Shown here in pieces: positions 1-7,764 of a stretch of DNA of 25,333 bases; the stretch's first letter is position 1, and each line of letters opens with the position of its first letter. The DNA comes from Ruminococcaceae bacterium UBA3818 (GTDB taxonomy: Bacteria; Bacillota; Clostridia; Oscillospirales; Ruminococcaceae), in the NCBI GenBank assembly GCA_002369315.1, contig DFDW01000008.1:3904-29236 (forward strand), given 5' to 3'. The notes beneath the pieces were generated by a model. The model ran no database searches. It was not told where the DNA came from and saw only the letters and a program-made list of their open reading frames with translations. Made by a program: the position numbers and the translations under genes.

Positions 1-721
1 GTGCCGAATCGAACAGACTTTCTGGGATTTCGGGAACTGTGCCTGCCGTAAAAATCAGCGCCGCTGTTTCGCCGACAATACGCCCGATAGCCAGAATGAC
101 CCCTGCCAAGATACCCGGTACGGCCGACGGCAGCACAATACGGAATACCGTGCGCAGCCTCCCCGCGCCAAGGCCAAAGCTGCCTTCCCGATAAGAATCC
201 GGAACAGATTTGAGCGCTTCTTCAGTTGTTCGCATAATCAGCGGCAAAATCATGATTGCCAGTGTAAATGCGCCGGATAAAATGGAATATCCCCAATGCA
301 GCGTAACCACAAAGAACAACATTCCGAACAAACCGTAAACAATAGAAGGAATACCGGAAAGCGTTTCCGCTGTAATGCGAACTACCTTTACAATTTTGCT
401 TCCCCGCTTGGCATACTCTACCAGATAGATGGCGGAAAAAATTCCCATTGGCGTGGCAATGATAAGGGACAGCAGCGTCATTAAAAAGGTATTGACAATA
501 GACGGCAGCATAGAGACATTTTCAGAATTGTACGTCCAGGAAAACAACTCCGGCGTCAGATGCGGTACGCCATTAACCAGGATATAGGCAATGAGAAAAA
601 ATAAAACAAAAGCAGTGATGACAGCCGAAATGGTCACAAGCAAAAACAACACCAGGGAAAGCGGGCTTCTTCGATAGCTTTTTAACTTTTGCCGAACCGT
701 CTGCTTATTGATTTGCTCCAT
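1..721 (-). CDS. pstA: PstA, phosphate ABC transporter permease (3' end cut by window edge)
   Basis: Inner-membrane permease of the PstSCAB phosphate importer. It pairs with PstC to form the channel that the PstB ATPase drives. About 240 residues are visible, starting MEQINKQTVRQKL, with hydrophobic segments typical of PstA. The EAA coupling loop reads EGSFGLGAGRLRTVFRIVLP and is followed by SAVPGILAGVILAIGRIVGETAAL, split here as the usual family signature. The ATG overlaps the pstC stop by one base (TAATG), and an AGGAGG lies 11 nt upstream inside pstC, so translation is coupled. The C-terminus lies beyond position 1. pstB and possibly phoU would be expected next, outside the window. Confidence 0.95.
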   Translation of the reverse strand, partial: MEQINKQTVRQKLKSYRRSPLSLVLFLLVTISAVITAFVLFFLIAYILVNGVPHLTPELFSWTYNSENVSMLPSIVNTFLMTLLSLIIATPMGIFSAIYLVEYAKRGSKIVKVVRITAETLSGIPSIVYGLFGMLFFVVTLHWGYSILSGAFTLAIMILPLIMRTTEEALKSVPDSYREGSFGLGAGRLRTVFRIVLPSAVPGILAGVILAIGRIVGETAALIFTAGTVPEIPESLFDSA

Positions 722-1584
722 TATTCATTTGTCCTCCTTTTCAACACGGAAAACAGCAGATTAATCAGCAGGATAAACACAAACAGTACCACCGCAGTGG
801 CAATCAGCGCTTCCCGATGCAGATCCGCCGCATAGCCCATCTCCATTACGATGTTGGAAGTCAGGGTGCGTACACCTTTTAACAGTCCCGCAGGCATACG
901 AGGCTGGTTTCCCGCCACCATGATGACAGCCATGGTTTCACCGATGGCGCGTCCGATTCCCAAAATCACGCCGGCGAGAATTCCGGATTTTGCCGCAGGC
1001 AGTGTGGCAAAAAACACACTGCGCTCATGGCTGGCCCCCAGCGCCAGGCCTCCTTCATAATAGGTTTCCGGCACCGCCCGTATGGCCGATTCGCTGACGC
1101 CGATGATGGTCGGCAGAATCATAATCCCCAACAGCAGCGAAGCCGCCAGCATGCTGGTACCTTTGCTGTCCGGGAATAAGTTTCGAATCAGGGGAACAAT
1201 GACCACCAGTCCGAAAAAGCCGTAAACGACTGACGGAATGCCTGCCAACAGTTCCACTGCCGGCTTCAAAAAACGATAGAGACCTTTCGGGCAGAATTTC
1301 GCCATAAACACAGCCGTTAAAATGCCGATTGGAACACCGACAACAATCGCGCCTGCCGTAACATAAATGCTGCCTAAAATCATGGGCAGGATCCCGTACA
1401 AGTCATTCCCCGGCTTCCAAACCTTCCCCAGCAAAAAATCGAATATACCGATTTCTCCAATGGCAGGAAGCCCGTTTGCAAAAAGGAAAAGGCAGATCAA
1501 GGCAACTGCCAGAATAGAAGCACAGGCCGCCAGCAAAAAAACGCCTTTCATAATGGCTTCCTTATTCAAATACCGATATTTCAT
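721..1584 (-). CDS. pstC: PstC, phosphate ABC transporter permease
   Basis: Second permease of the phosphate importer, 287 residues from the start chosen here. The frame stays open upstream to 1683, but the extra N-terminus is hydrophilic and unlike the family. The ATG at 1584 begins MKYRYLNKEAIMKG, directly ahead of the first membrane helix, and has GGAG seven bases upstream. About six membrane segments are visible, with the EAA loop EGGLALGASHERSVFFATLP followed by GVILGIGRAIGETMAV. It lies between pstS and pstA. The 153-nt gap to pstS carries a 10-bp hairpin (see separate entry), whereas the pstA junction overlaps. Identity is secure; the start is likely but not proven. Confidence 0.95.
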   Translation of the reverse strand: MKYRYLNKEAIMKGVFLLAACASILAVALICLFLFANGLPAIGEIGIFDFLLGKVWKPGNDLYGILPMILGSIYVTAGAIVVGVPIGILTAVFMAKFCPKGLYRFLKPAVELLAGIPSVVYGFFGLVVIVPLIRNLFPDSKGTSMLAASLLLGIMILPTIIGVSESAIRAVPETYYEGGLALGASHERSVFFATLPAAKSGILAGVILGIGRAIGETMAVIMVAGNQPRMPAGLLKGVRTLTSNIVMEMGYAADLHREALIATAVVLFVFILLINLLFSVLKRRTNE

Positions 1585-1631
1585 ATACGCTCCGTTCTGC
1601 CGCTGTGTGCCCGGCCGGAAAACTGGGTTGC

Positions 1632-1664
1632 GACTTTCTGCCCACACAGATCCTGCAGAAAGTC
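1632..1664 (-). other. 10-bp perfect stem-loop between pstS and pstC
   Basis: GACTTTCTGC (1632-1641) is perfectly complementary to GCAGAAAGTC (1655-1664), with a 13-nt loop. On the transcribed strand no T-run follows, so it does not look like a classical terminator. A hairpin at this place could stabilise the 3' end of a processed pstS mRNA and raise binding protein over permease. That role is inference from position only. Confidence 0.5.
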
Positions 1665-1737
1665 TGATGCCGATACAGCGCAAGGGCTGCGGCTGATAAA
1701 ACCGTAACCCCTGACGCGTGTATGTGTTATTGATCTA

Positions 1738-2679
1738 CTAGGCAACTTCAGACCAGGAGATGGTTTCTCCGACGTAGATGGATTTTACCTGATCCTTGGT
1801 CAGATTCTCTACCGGGTTTTCGTTGTTTACGATAACCGCGATACCATCGGTAGCGATTACGGTCGAGGTCAATCCCTTTTCAATCTCTGTGTCTTTGAGC
1901 TCTCTGGACGCCATTCCGATATCGCAGACACCATCGATGGCGGAGTTCATCCCGGTGGTGGAATCGCTCTCCTGAATCTCGATCTCAGCGTTGGGATTCA
2001 CAGCAAGGTACGCTTCTTTGAGTTTTTCCATCACCGGGGTTACGGAGGAGGAACCGGCGACTACAATCTTACCGGCTGGTTTGCTGCCCGCATAAGCTTC
2101 GGCAGTTTCCTGCGGAATGCAGCCTGCTTCTTCCACGATCTTTTGTCCGTCAGCACTCAGGATAAAGTCGATAAAATCCTGCGCGACTTGGCTGATTTCT
2201 GCTTTTGTTGCGATGTTAAAGGGTCTGGAAATCCCATAAGCGCCACTCTTGACATTTTCTACGGTAGCTTCAGCGCCGTCAATCTTGATTGCTTTCACGG
2301 TATCATTTAAAGACCCGAGAGAAATGTATCCAATCGCGTAGGGGTTACCTGCCACAGAAGTCATCATAACGGAAGTGCTGTTGGTGATATCAGCTTCGTC
2401 GCTGGTTCTGTCTACTTTGTTACCGTTCTCATCTTTTTCTTCTACGCCAAACAGTTCGATAAAAGCGCCTCTGGTACCGGACCCATCTTCCCGGGAAATA
2501 ACCGCGATATCTTTGGAAGTATCAAAGTTCGCCTCTTCCTGGCTGCTCTGAGCGGAAGATGAGGTATTCTCTTCCTGTGCATCGCCGCCATACGATTCGG
2601 AAGAATTTGTTGTACTGGAGCAGCCGGCAAAGGCCAGAAGCATCAATGCCGCCATCCATACGGAAATCATCTTTTTCAT
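1738..2679 (-). CDS. pstS: PstS, phosphate-binding lipoprotein with circularly permuted domain order
   Basis: Periplasmic-binding-protein-type phosphate receptor, 313 residues, anchored outside the membrane as a lipoprotein: the signal MKKMISVWMAALMLLAFAGC puts the lipid cysteine at residue 20. A Ser/Gln/Glu-rich linker follows (21-52). The order of the fold halves is swapped. The segment normally in the middle and C-terminal part of PstS (SREDGSGTRG, residues 62-71, then IGYISLGSLND and FILSADGQKIVEEAG) comes first. The segment normally N-terminal (GSSSVTPVMEKL, residues 209-220, then IGMASRELKD and LTKDQVKSIYVGETISWSEV) comes last. All phosphate-contacting loops are kept, so the protein looks functional. 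The start at 2679 has AAGGAG nine bases upstream; the longer frame to 2793 lacks a signal peptide. It is the first gene of the pst operon. Confidence 0.93.
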   Translation of the reverse strand: MKKMISVWMAALMLLAFAGCSSTTNSSESYGGDAQEENTSSSAQSSQEEANFDTSKDIAVISREDGSGTRGAFIELFGVEEKDENGNKVDRTSDEADITNSTSVMMTSVAGNPYAIGYISLGSLNDTVKAIKIDGAEATVENVKSGAYGISRPFNIATKAEISQVAQDFIDFILSADGQKIVEEAGCIPQETAEAYAGSKPAGKIVVAGSSSVTPVMEKLKEAYLAVNPNAEIEIQESDSTTGMNSAIDGVCDIGMASRELKDTEIEKGLTSTVIATDGIAVIVNNENPVENLTKDQVKSIYVGETISWSEVA

Positions 2680-2737
2680 TGCTAATTTCTCCTTTTGTAT
2701 TCTTACTTTTGATTGCATCCTCATCATACTGGCCGCA

Positions 2738-2777
2738 TGTAAAATATAAAACGGTGTGTAAGAAAAATCTTTGTAAA
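2738..2777 (-). promoter_or_regulatory. possible pstS promoter with TTTACA-like elements
   Basis: On the minus strand upstream of pstS there are three TTTACA/CTTACA hexamers (2772-2777, 2757-2762, 2738-2743), resembling half-sites of Bacillus-type PhoP boxes. Their spacing (15 and 19 bp) is not the regular 11 bp of that family. A TATATT at 2743-2748 could be a -10. A TTGACA at 2855-2860 lacks a good -10. This is a weak call, resting on position upstream of a phosphate-uptake operon. Confidence 0.3.
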
Positions 2778-2882
2778 GAGAAAAAGCGCCCAATTTTACA
2801 GATCCATAAGAAAGATCGATTGTTACTGATGAAATGATTTGTTGAAAATCCTTTTGTCAAGCGGTATTCGAGGGAATAAAAT

Positions 2883-2919
2883 AAAAAAGCCGGTAAAGCT
2901 TGCTTTTTGCTTCACCGAC
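2883..2919 (-). terminator. Rho-independent terminator of the M42 peptidase gene
   Basis: On the minus strand an 11-bp stem forms between 2909-2919 and 2889-2899. All positions pair if two G-U wobbles are allowed, and a run of U residues follows (the A-run at 2883-2888 on the plus strand). On the plus strand the same two positions would be mismatches, so the signal belongs to the minus-strand gene ending at 2945. Confidence 0.85.
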
Positions 2920-2944
2920 TTTTTATCGTGGGAAATTGGGAAAA

Positions 2945-3991
2945 TCAGCAGCCTAAATAGGCCAAAATCAGCTTGATTGTATTTTCCATCCCTTTGTAGT
3001 GGGTGCGTTCCATTCCATGGGAGGCATGAACACCAGGTCCGATCAGGGCTCCTTTTACATCGTTGCCGGCGGACCAGGCAGCGCCGACATCCGAACCGTA
3101 TCGTGGATAAATGTCCACCGCATAATCCAATTCTCTTTCCTGAGCCAAACGGACAAGGCGGCTGACCATCTCATAATCATAAGGCCCATGAGAATCCTTG
3201 GCGCAAATAGAAACGTCGTATTCCGTACAGCTCAGGTCGTCGCCGATGCAGCCCATATCCACGGCAAGCAATTCAGATACCCCCGCAGGAAGATAAGAAG
3301 CACCATGCCCCGTCTCTTCGTAAACCGAAAAGAAAAACACGGTATTATACTGAGGCCGCAGGTTTTGATCGTGCAGAATTTTTAAAACAGTCAGCAGACA
3401 GGCGGCGCTTCCCTTATCATCGATAAAACGGGATTTTAAAAATCCGCTGGGCGTAACCTCTGTTTTGGGATCAATAAAAATATAATCGCCGGGGCAGATT
3501 CCCAGATTTTCCACATCCTCCTTGGATTTTACCGGTTCATCGATGCGTACCGCCATGTTAGCATCGTCACGAACTCTTGTTGACGCATCAGGGAAAACAT
3601 GCACTGCCGGGCTCAGGCTCAAAATGGTTCCGGTATAAACCACCCCATCCCGCGTGAGAATTTTGCAATATTCCCCATCTAGGGTCGGAAGGATCGGGCC
3701 TCCAACCGGGGTAAATTTCAGCATACCGTCTCCTGTGATAGAACGAACCATTGCCCCCAACGTATCTACATGGGCGGAAACCGCTACTTTTTTGCTGTTA
3801 TCCCGTCCGGGTACATAAATCATCCCGCAGCCTTTTATGGTTTTTTCAAAACCATACTCCAGGCTTTCCGCCACCTGACCAATGGATTCAACTACGCGGG
3901 AAGTGTAGCCTGTAGGACTGTCTGTTCCCAAAAGAAGTTTGGCGTAAGTAAATAAGTCGTGTTTATAATCAGCAATGTTCATGAACCTCAT
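2945..3991 (-). CDS. M42 family metallo-aminopeptidase (FrvX/PepA-like)
   Basis: Cytoplasmic di-metal aminopeptidase or deblocking peptidase of family M42, 348 residues, close to the family norm. Metal and catalytic residues can be read: H74 and D76 in SAHVDT, bridging D191 in RFIDDKGS, catalytic/ligand E225-E226 in YEETGHG, D245 in AVDMG and the final histidine in VHASHGMER (H322 or H325). The PDZ-like insertion of M42 enzymes fits residues about 85-170. An alternative start is M4 at 3982, which has AAAGG at better spacing; the difference is three residues. It is a single-gene unit with its own promoter (4005-4034) and terminator (2883-2919). The exact substrate cannot be read from sequence. 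Confidence 0.92.
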   Translation of the reverse strand: MRFMNIADYKHDLFTYAKLLLGTDSPTGYTSRVVESIGQVAESLEYGFEKTIKGCGMIYVPGRDNSKKVAVSAHVDTLGAMVRSITGDGMLKFTPVGGPILPTLDGEYCKILTRDGVVYTGTILSLSPAVHVFPDASTRVRDDANMAVRIDEPVKSKEDVENLGICPGDYIFIDPKTEVTPSGFLKSRFIDDKGSAACLLTVLKILHDQNLRPQYNTVFFFSVYEETGHGASYLPAGVSELLAVDMGCIGDDLSCTEYDVSICAKDSHGPYDYEMVSRLVRLAQERELDYAVDIYPRYGSDVGAAWSAGNDVKGALIGPGVHASHGMERTHYKGMENTIKLILAYLGC

Positions 3992-4004
3992 CCTTTCCTT
4001 TTCC

Positions 4005-4034
4005 AGTATACACCAAATGTCGGGACGATTTCAA
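4005..4034 (-). promoter_or_regulatory. sigma-A promoter for the M42 peptidase
   Basis: On the minus strand TTGAAA (4029-4034) and TATACT (4005-4010) are separated by 18 bp. Transcription would start near 3998, just upstream of the peptidase ribosome site, giving a very short leader. The -35 overlaps the stop codon of the phage-gene remnant. Confidence 0.7.
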
Positions 4035-4225
4035 CCTTGAAAAGGGTCATTCTCATTTGTGAATCCGCTTTGAAACCGGTCGATCGTTGCGTTTGCGGTT
4101 TTCAGTTCTTCGGTTTTGGCGTCAATCGCCGCTTTCTGCTTGCCGATGTCTTTTGAAGCCTCGTCCAGCACCTTGTCGATGGTTTCCTTTTCCAGACCAA
4201 GGGTTTCCAAAAATTCCCTGTCCAT
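4031..4225 (-). pseudogene. remnant of a phage scaffold (GP20-like) gene
   Basis: A 64-codon frame reads MDREFLETLGLEKETIDKVL and continues into a charged helical stretch (KQKAAIDAKTEELKTANATI). This resembles the N-terminus of phage minor structural protein GP20, the scaffolding protein of many Bacillota siphophages, which is usually near 180-200 residues. Only the N-terminal part is left. The frame stops at 4031, where the promoter of the next gene begins. Upstream, 4226-4320 can be read as a short basic stretch (KIDRSDVAKLRVHRGNDPEN) that I do not recognise. No other phage gene is nearby. It is probably a decayed fragment. It could be a small expressed protein, as it has GGGAAAG about nine bases before the ATG. 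Confidence 0.45.
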
Positions 4226-4317
4226 GCTGATTCTTTCCCGCGCTTCGCTTTGTTCTCGGGGTCGTTTCCCCTGTGCACCCGTAGTTTTGCGACGTCGGAC
4301 CGGTCAATTTTTGCAAT

Positions 4318-4349
4318 AAAAAACGAGACGAAAAATCGTCTCGTTTTTT
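4318..4349 (-). terminator. terminator of the hom-thrB-lysC operon
   Basis: An 8-bp perfect stem, CGAGACGA (4324-4331) with TCGTCTCG (4336-4343), has an AAAA loop and is flanked by A6 and T6. It therefore works in both orientations. It sits 12 nt after the lysC stop and closes the threonine-branch operon. Confidence 0.93.
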
Positions 4350-4361
4350 AACCTCTTTCTT

Positions 4362-5579
4362 TTATCTGGGCAGATCTGCCAGAAAAGCATCGTGAATTGC
4401 CGCAACAGCGCGATCGGAATCTTTTAAATCAATCAAAACCGAAATCTTTATCTCGCTGGTCGAAATCATTTGGATATTGATATTCGCATCCATCAGCGCT
4501 TCGAACATTTTTGCCGCAACGCCGGGATTGCTCTGCATACCCGCTCCTACAACAGATACTTTCGAGATATTCTCAGAACGCTCGATAGACTGGAAATGAA
4601 GTACATCTTTTAACGAGTCCACTGCTTTGACAGCCTCTTCCAGGTTGCTTTTGGAAACAGTAAAGCTGATATCTTTTGTACCATCTCGTCCAATCGACTG
4701 CAAAATGATATCGACATCGATTTTCTTCGAAGCCAGCGTGGAAAACAAACGGAACGCGATACCGGGGCTGTCCGGCACTCCTACAACAGAAATACGGGCA
4801 ACATCATTATCTCTTGCCACACCTTTGATTAACATCTTTTCCACATCTGTTACCTCCTTGACCTTGGTACCGGGTTTCCGCTCCAGGCTGGAAACTACCT
4901 CAAGATTTACATTATATTTCTTTGCCATTTCGACCGACCGGTTATGAAGAACATTCGCTCCCAGGCTGGCCAGTTCCAGCATTTCATCATAAGTGATTTC
5001 GTCTAATTTCTTCGCATTGGGAACAATTCGAGGATCGGCCGTGTAAACGCCGTCTACGTCCGTGAAAATCTGGCACAGATCCGCATGGAATGCCGCCGCC
5101 AACGCGACAGCGCTGGTGTCGGAACCACCACGACCCAAGGTCGTGATATTATCATACCGGTTGATTCCCTGGAATCCGGCGACGATGATAATATTATGCT
5201 TATTGATCTCGTTTTCGATCCGCTCTTTTTCAATACGGCGGATCCGTGCTTTGCTGTAATTGGAATCGGTTACAAAACCTGCCTGTGGACCGGTAAGGGA
5301 AATGACCGGGTATCCCAATTTCTCGATAGCCATGGCCAACAGCGCAATGGAAATCTGTTCCCCGGTGGAAAGAAGCATATCCATCTCCCTCTTGGAAGGG
5401 TTCGGATTGATTTCCGCCGCTTTTGCGATCAAATCATCGGTTGTATCTCCCTGCGCGGAAACAACAACGATCACATCATTGCCTTTATCATAAGTCTCTG
5501 TAATGATGTTCGCGACGTTGAATACCCGCTGAGCGTTGGCAACCGACGATCCGCCGAATTTTTGAACAATCAAGCTCAT
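4362..5579 (-). CDS. lysC: aspartokinase (LysC type, alpha subunit)
   Basis: Phosphorylates aspartate to aspartyl-phosphate, the first step towards lysine, threonine and methionine. It has 405 residues, the length of the alpha-beta type of Bacillus and Corynebacterium. The kinase domain carries KFGGSS (7-12, catalytic K7), STGEQ (71-75), TTLGRGGSDTSA (146-157) and FTDVDGVYTADPR (172-184). Two ACT regions follow (about 262-335 and 340-400), ending with the allosteric signature VGAGMQSNPGVAAKMFEAL and ISTSEIKISVLI. This class is usually inhibited by lysine plus threonine, but the effector cannot be read from the sequence. GGGGGT lies just after the thrB stop, 9 nt before the ATG. It is the last gene of the operon. 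An internal start (see 4842-4859) predicts a separate beta chain. Confidence 0.97.
   Translation of the reverse strand: MSLIVQKFGGSSVANAQRVFNVANIITETYDKGNDVIVVVSAQGDTTDDLIAKAAEINPNPSKREMDMLLSTGEQISIALLAMAIEKLGYPVISLTGPQAGFVTDSNYSKARIRRIEKERIENEINKHNIIIVAGFQGINRYDNITTLGRGGSDTSAVALAAAFHADLCQIFTDVDGVYTADPRIVPNAKKLDEITYDEMLELASLGANVLHNRSVEMAKKYNVNLEVVSSLERKPGTKVKEVTDVEKMLIKGVARDNDVARISVVGVPDSPGIAFRLFSTLASKKIDVDIILQSIGRDGTKDISFTVSKSNLEEAVKAVDSLKDVLHFQSIERSENISKVSVVGAGMQSNPGVAAKMFEALMDANINIQMISTSEIKISVLIDLKDSDRAVAAIHDAFLADLPR
4842..4859 (-). promoter_or_regulatory. lysC: internal ribosome site and GTG start for the aspartokinase beta subunit
   Basis: Inside lysC, codons 240-243 spell AAGGAGGT (4852-4859), a full anti-16S match. 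Seven bases later comes an in-frame GTG at 4844-4842 (codon Val246), with Met249 as an alternative. Translation from here gives residues 246-405 (160 residues, 4362-4844), the ACT-only regulatory chain. B. subtilis aspartokinase II is known to make such a beta chain from an internal start at the equivalent place. That it is used here is inference. Confidence 0.8.
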
Positions 5580-5591
5580 CTTATGTACCCC

Positions 5592-6485
5592 CTAATCTTC
5601 TAATACACGAGCGCCTACATTGGTGACAGACAGCTCATGGATTTGCCATTGATTCAGGCCCAATGCATCACATCCCTCGCGCATCTGCTGCGCAAAATCC
5701 GTTCTTTCGCTATTGACAATCGCCATCAGCGTGGAGCCTGCTCCGCTGATATACATAGCATACGCACCATACTGATAAGCCAAATCAAACACTTCGTGGG
5801 CGCCGTCAATCAGCGAGAGACGGTAAGGCTGGTGCAGACGGTCGTCACATGCGATTTTCAAGTTATGGTAATTGCCGGAATACAGAGAAACCGACATCAA
5901 TGCTGCCCGGGAAAGATTAAATACCGCATCTTTATGAGACACATCCCGCGGAAGCGCCTGACGCGCAAATGAGGTTTTTAGTTCAAAGTTGGGAATGATG
6001 GCGACAAACCGAAGATCCTGGGCGATCGCCTGCTTGACATAATAGACCTTTCCTTTTTCCAGCACGGCGGTGACCAGACCTCCCAGCAGCGCAGGGGTGG
6101 AATTATCAGGATGCCCTTCCATGGTGGCGGCGATATTGACCAGTTCACGCTGGCACAAGGGACTACCCAACAGGTAATTGGCGCCAACGATACCGCCCAC
6201 AATACAAGCGGAAGAACTCCCCAGTCCGCGGGCCATGGGAATGTGGTTGGTCTGACGGATCGTCATACCTTTCAGTGGTTTTCCGCAAAGGTCGTAAATA
6301 TATTTTACGCTTTGATATACCAGATTGGTATCATCCCGTGGAATTGGCATCCCGTCCAAAGACTGAATGTCCAGCCGGTCGGATTCCTCCATCTCAATGG
6401 TATTGTACATGGTGACCGCCAGCCCCAGCGAGTCAAAGCCGGAACCGATATTGGCGCTGGTAGCGGGAATCTGCACTTTTATCAT
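5592..6485 (-). CDS. thrB: homoserine kinase
   Basis: GHMP-family kinase that phosphorylates homoserine, giving the substrate of threonine synthase. It has 297 residues, normal for ThrB. Readable motifs are the N-terminal VQIPATSANIGSGFDSLG (4-21), the ATP-binding loop PMARGLGSSSA (83-93), EGHPDN in the middle and the C-terminal ISGAGSTLMAI. GAGG lies upstream of the ATG at 6485. The gap to hom is 22 nt and to lysC 12 nt, so the three are co-transcribed. thrC is not in the window, so the last step must be encoded elsewhere. Confidence 0.97.
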   Translation of the reverse strand: MIKVQIPATSANIGSGFDSLGLAVTMYNTIEMEESDRLDIQSLDGMPIPRDDTNLVYQSVKYIYDLCGKPLKGMTIRQTNHIPMARGLGSSSACIVGGIVGANYLLGSPLCQRELVNIAATMEGHPDNSTPALLGGLVTAVLEKGKVYYVKQAIAQDLRFVAIIPNFELKTSFARQALPRDVSHKDAVFNLSRAALMSVSLYSGNYHNLKIACDDRLHQPYRLSLIDGAHEVFDLAYQYGAYAMYISGAGSTLMAIVNSERTDFAQQMREGCDALGLNQWQIHELSVTNVGARVLED

Positions 6486-6507
6486 ATGTTTTTTCCTCTT
6501 TTCCGGT

Positions 6508-7734
6508 TTATCCGATGAGCCGGATTTTTCCCAGGATTTTGATGCCGTTCAGCTTTTGTTCCGCCTCCCGCGCCCGTGATTCTTTCATTGGGCCGGTCAA
6601 AAAAGCGGTTTCGTCATCAGGCTGCCCCTGACGGGATAAATAGGTCACTGCTCCAAACAAAGAAACGATCTCCTCTTTGGCGACAGGGCCGTTCAACCGG
6701 TAATAAAAAGCGTTTTCGTAGTCGGAAATATCCGCAACCGTGTCAGCATTGGAATCTTCCCAGGTCAAAGATTGGCTGGTACCCGACGATTTTGCAATAT
6801 GCACCACGTCCGCTACCACGGCAGAAGCAGTAGGCAGCTTTCCGGCCCCTTTTCCGTAGAACATCACATCTCCGGTCTCGTCTCCTTTGACCAGCACGCC
6901 ATTGAACACATCATCAACGCCGGACAGCTGGTTTTCTACAGGCACAAAGGCCGGACTTACCATTACTTCGTTTTTGCCGTCTGCAATCCGCTTTGCCTGT
7001 CCAATCAGTTTCACAACATAACCGGCGCTCTGCGCATATGCCACATCTTCCAGCGTAATTTTAGAAATTCCTTCGGTATATACTTCTTTTGGGTAAACAT
7101 GTTTTCCAAAGGCAAGCGATGCCAAAATGCAGATTTTTCTGCAAGCATCAACGCCATCCACATCGGCGGAAGGGTCTTTTTCCGCGTATCCCAGTTGCTG
7201 CGCCAAAGAAAGCGCATCCTGAAAGGTCATCTGTTCTTTGATCATTTTCGTAAGAATAAAATTGGTGGTACCGTTTAAAATACCGTAAACTTTATCGATC
7301 CGATTGGCCGCAAGGCAAAGATGCATCGGCCGGATAATGGGGATTCCGCCGCCGACACTGGCTTCAAAAAAGAAGTTCACATTTTTTTCCTTGGCCAAAG
7401 CCAGCAGTTCTGCTCCTTTTTCCGCTACCAGTTCTTTATTGGAGGTAACGACGCTCTTTCCCCTTTCCATGCAGGTTTTTACAAATTCATAAGCTGGATG
7501 AAGCCCTCCCATTGCCTCTACGACAATCTGAATGGAATCATCCGAAGCGATATCATCGAAATTTTTGGTAAACCGGTCCGCATAGGCGGTATCCGGGAAG
7601 TCCCGAAGATCCAGAATTTTGGAGCAGTACAAATCATCTCCGGCCTTTTGCTTTAAACTGGAGGCTTTTTCCTCCAAAATTTCCGCCACACCTGACCCAA
7701 CCACTCCGTGTCCCATCAATGCTACTTTTATCAT
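6508..7734 (-). CDS. hom: homoserine dehydrogenase
   Basis: Reduces aspartate semialdehyde to homoserine with NAD(P)H. It has 408 residues. The Rossmann motif GHGVVGSGV is at 8-16, VGGGIPIIRP at 127-136, the family signature GILNGTTNFI at 151-160 and the catalytic DPSADVDGVDACRK at 187-200. The C-terminal region after about residue 335 (YYRLNGPVAKEEIVSLFG to the end) is shorter and more divergent than the ACT domain of classical Hom proteins. It may be a reduced ACT domain, so the feedback behaviour is uncertain. A strong GGAGGT lies nine bases before the ATG. It is the second gene of the operon, 30 nt after the ACT/HTH gene. Confidence 0.97.
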   Translation of the reverse strand: MIKVALMGHGVVGSGVAEILEEKASSLKQKAGDDLYCSKILDLRDFPDTAYADRFTKNFDDIASDDSIQIVVEAMGGLHPAYEFVKTCMERGKSVVTSNKELVAEKGAELLALAKEKNVNFFFEASVGGGIPIIRPMHLCLAANRIDKVYGILNGTTNFILTKMIKEQMTFQDALSLAQQLGYAEKDPSADVDGVDACRKICILASLAFGKHVYPKEVYTEGISKITLEDVAYAQSAGYVVKLIGQAKRIADGKNEVMVSPAFVPVENQLSGVDDVFNGVLVKGDETGDVMFYGKGAGKLPTASAVVADVVHIAKSSGTSQSLTWEDSNADTVADISDYENAFYYRLNGPVAKEEIVSLFGAVTYLSRQGQPDDETAFLTGPMKESRAREAEQKLNGIKILGKIRLIG

Positions 7735-7764
7735 TTTTATTTTACCTCCATCGCTTCAAAACCG

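Noticed and set aside
2522..2860. A 112-codon minus-strand frame over the pstS start
   Set aside because: It overlaps the pstS signal peptide in another frame and lacks a ribosome site and domain.
4122..4316. A second 64-codon minus-strand frame overlapping the phage remnant
   Set aside because: Out of frame with the recognisable GP20-like stretch and of random composition.
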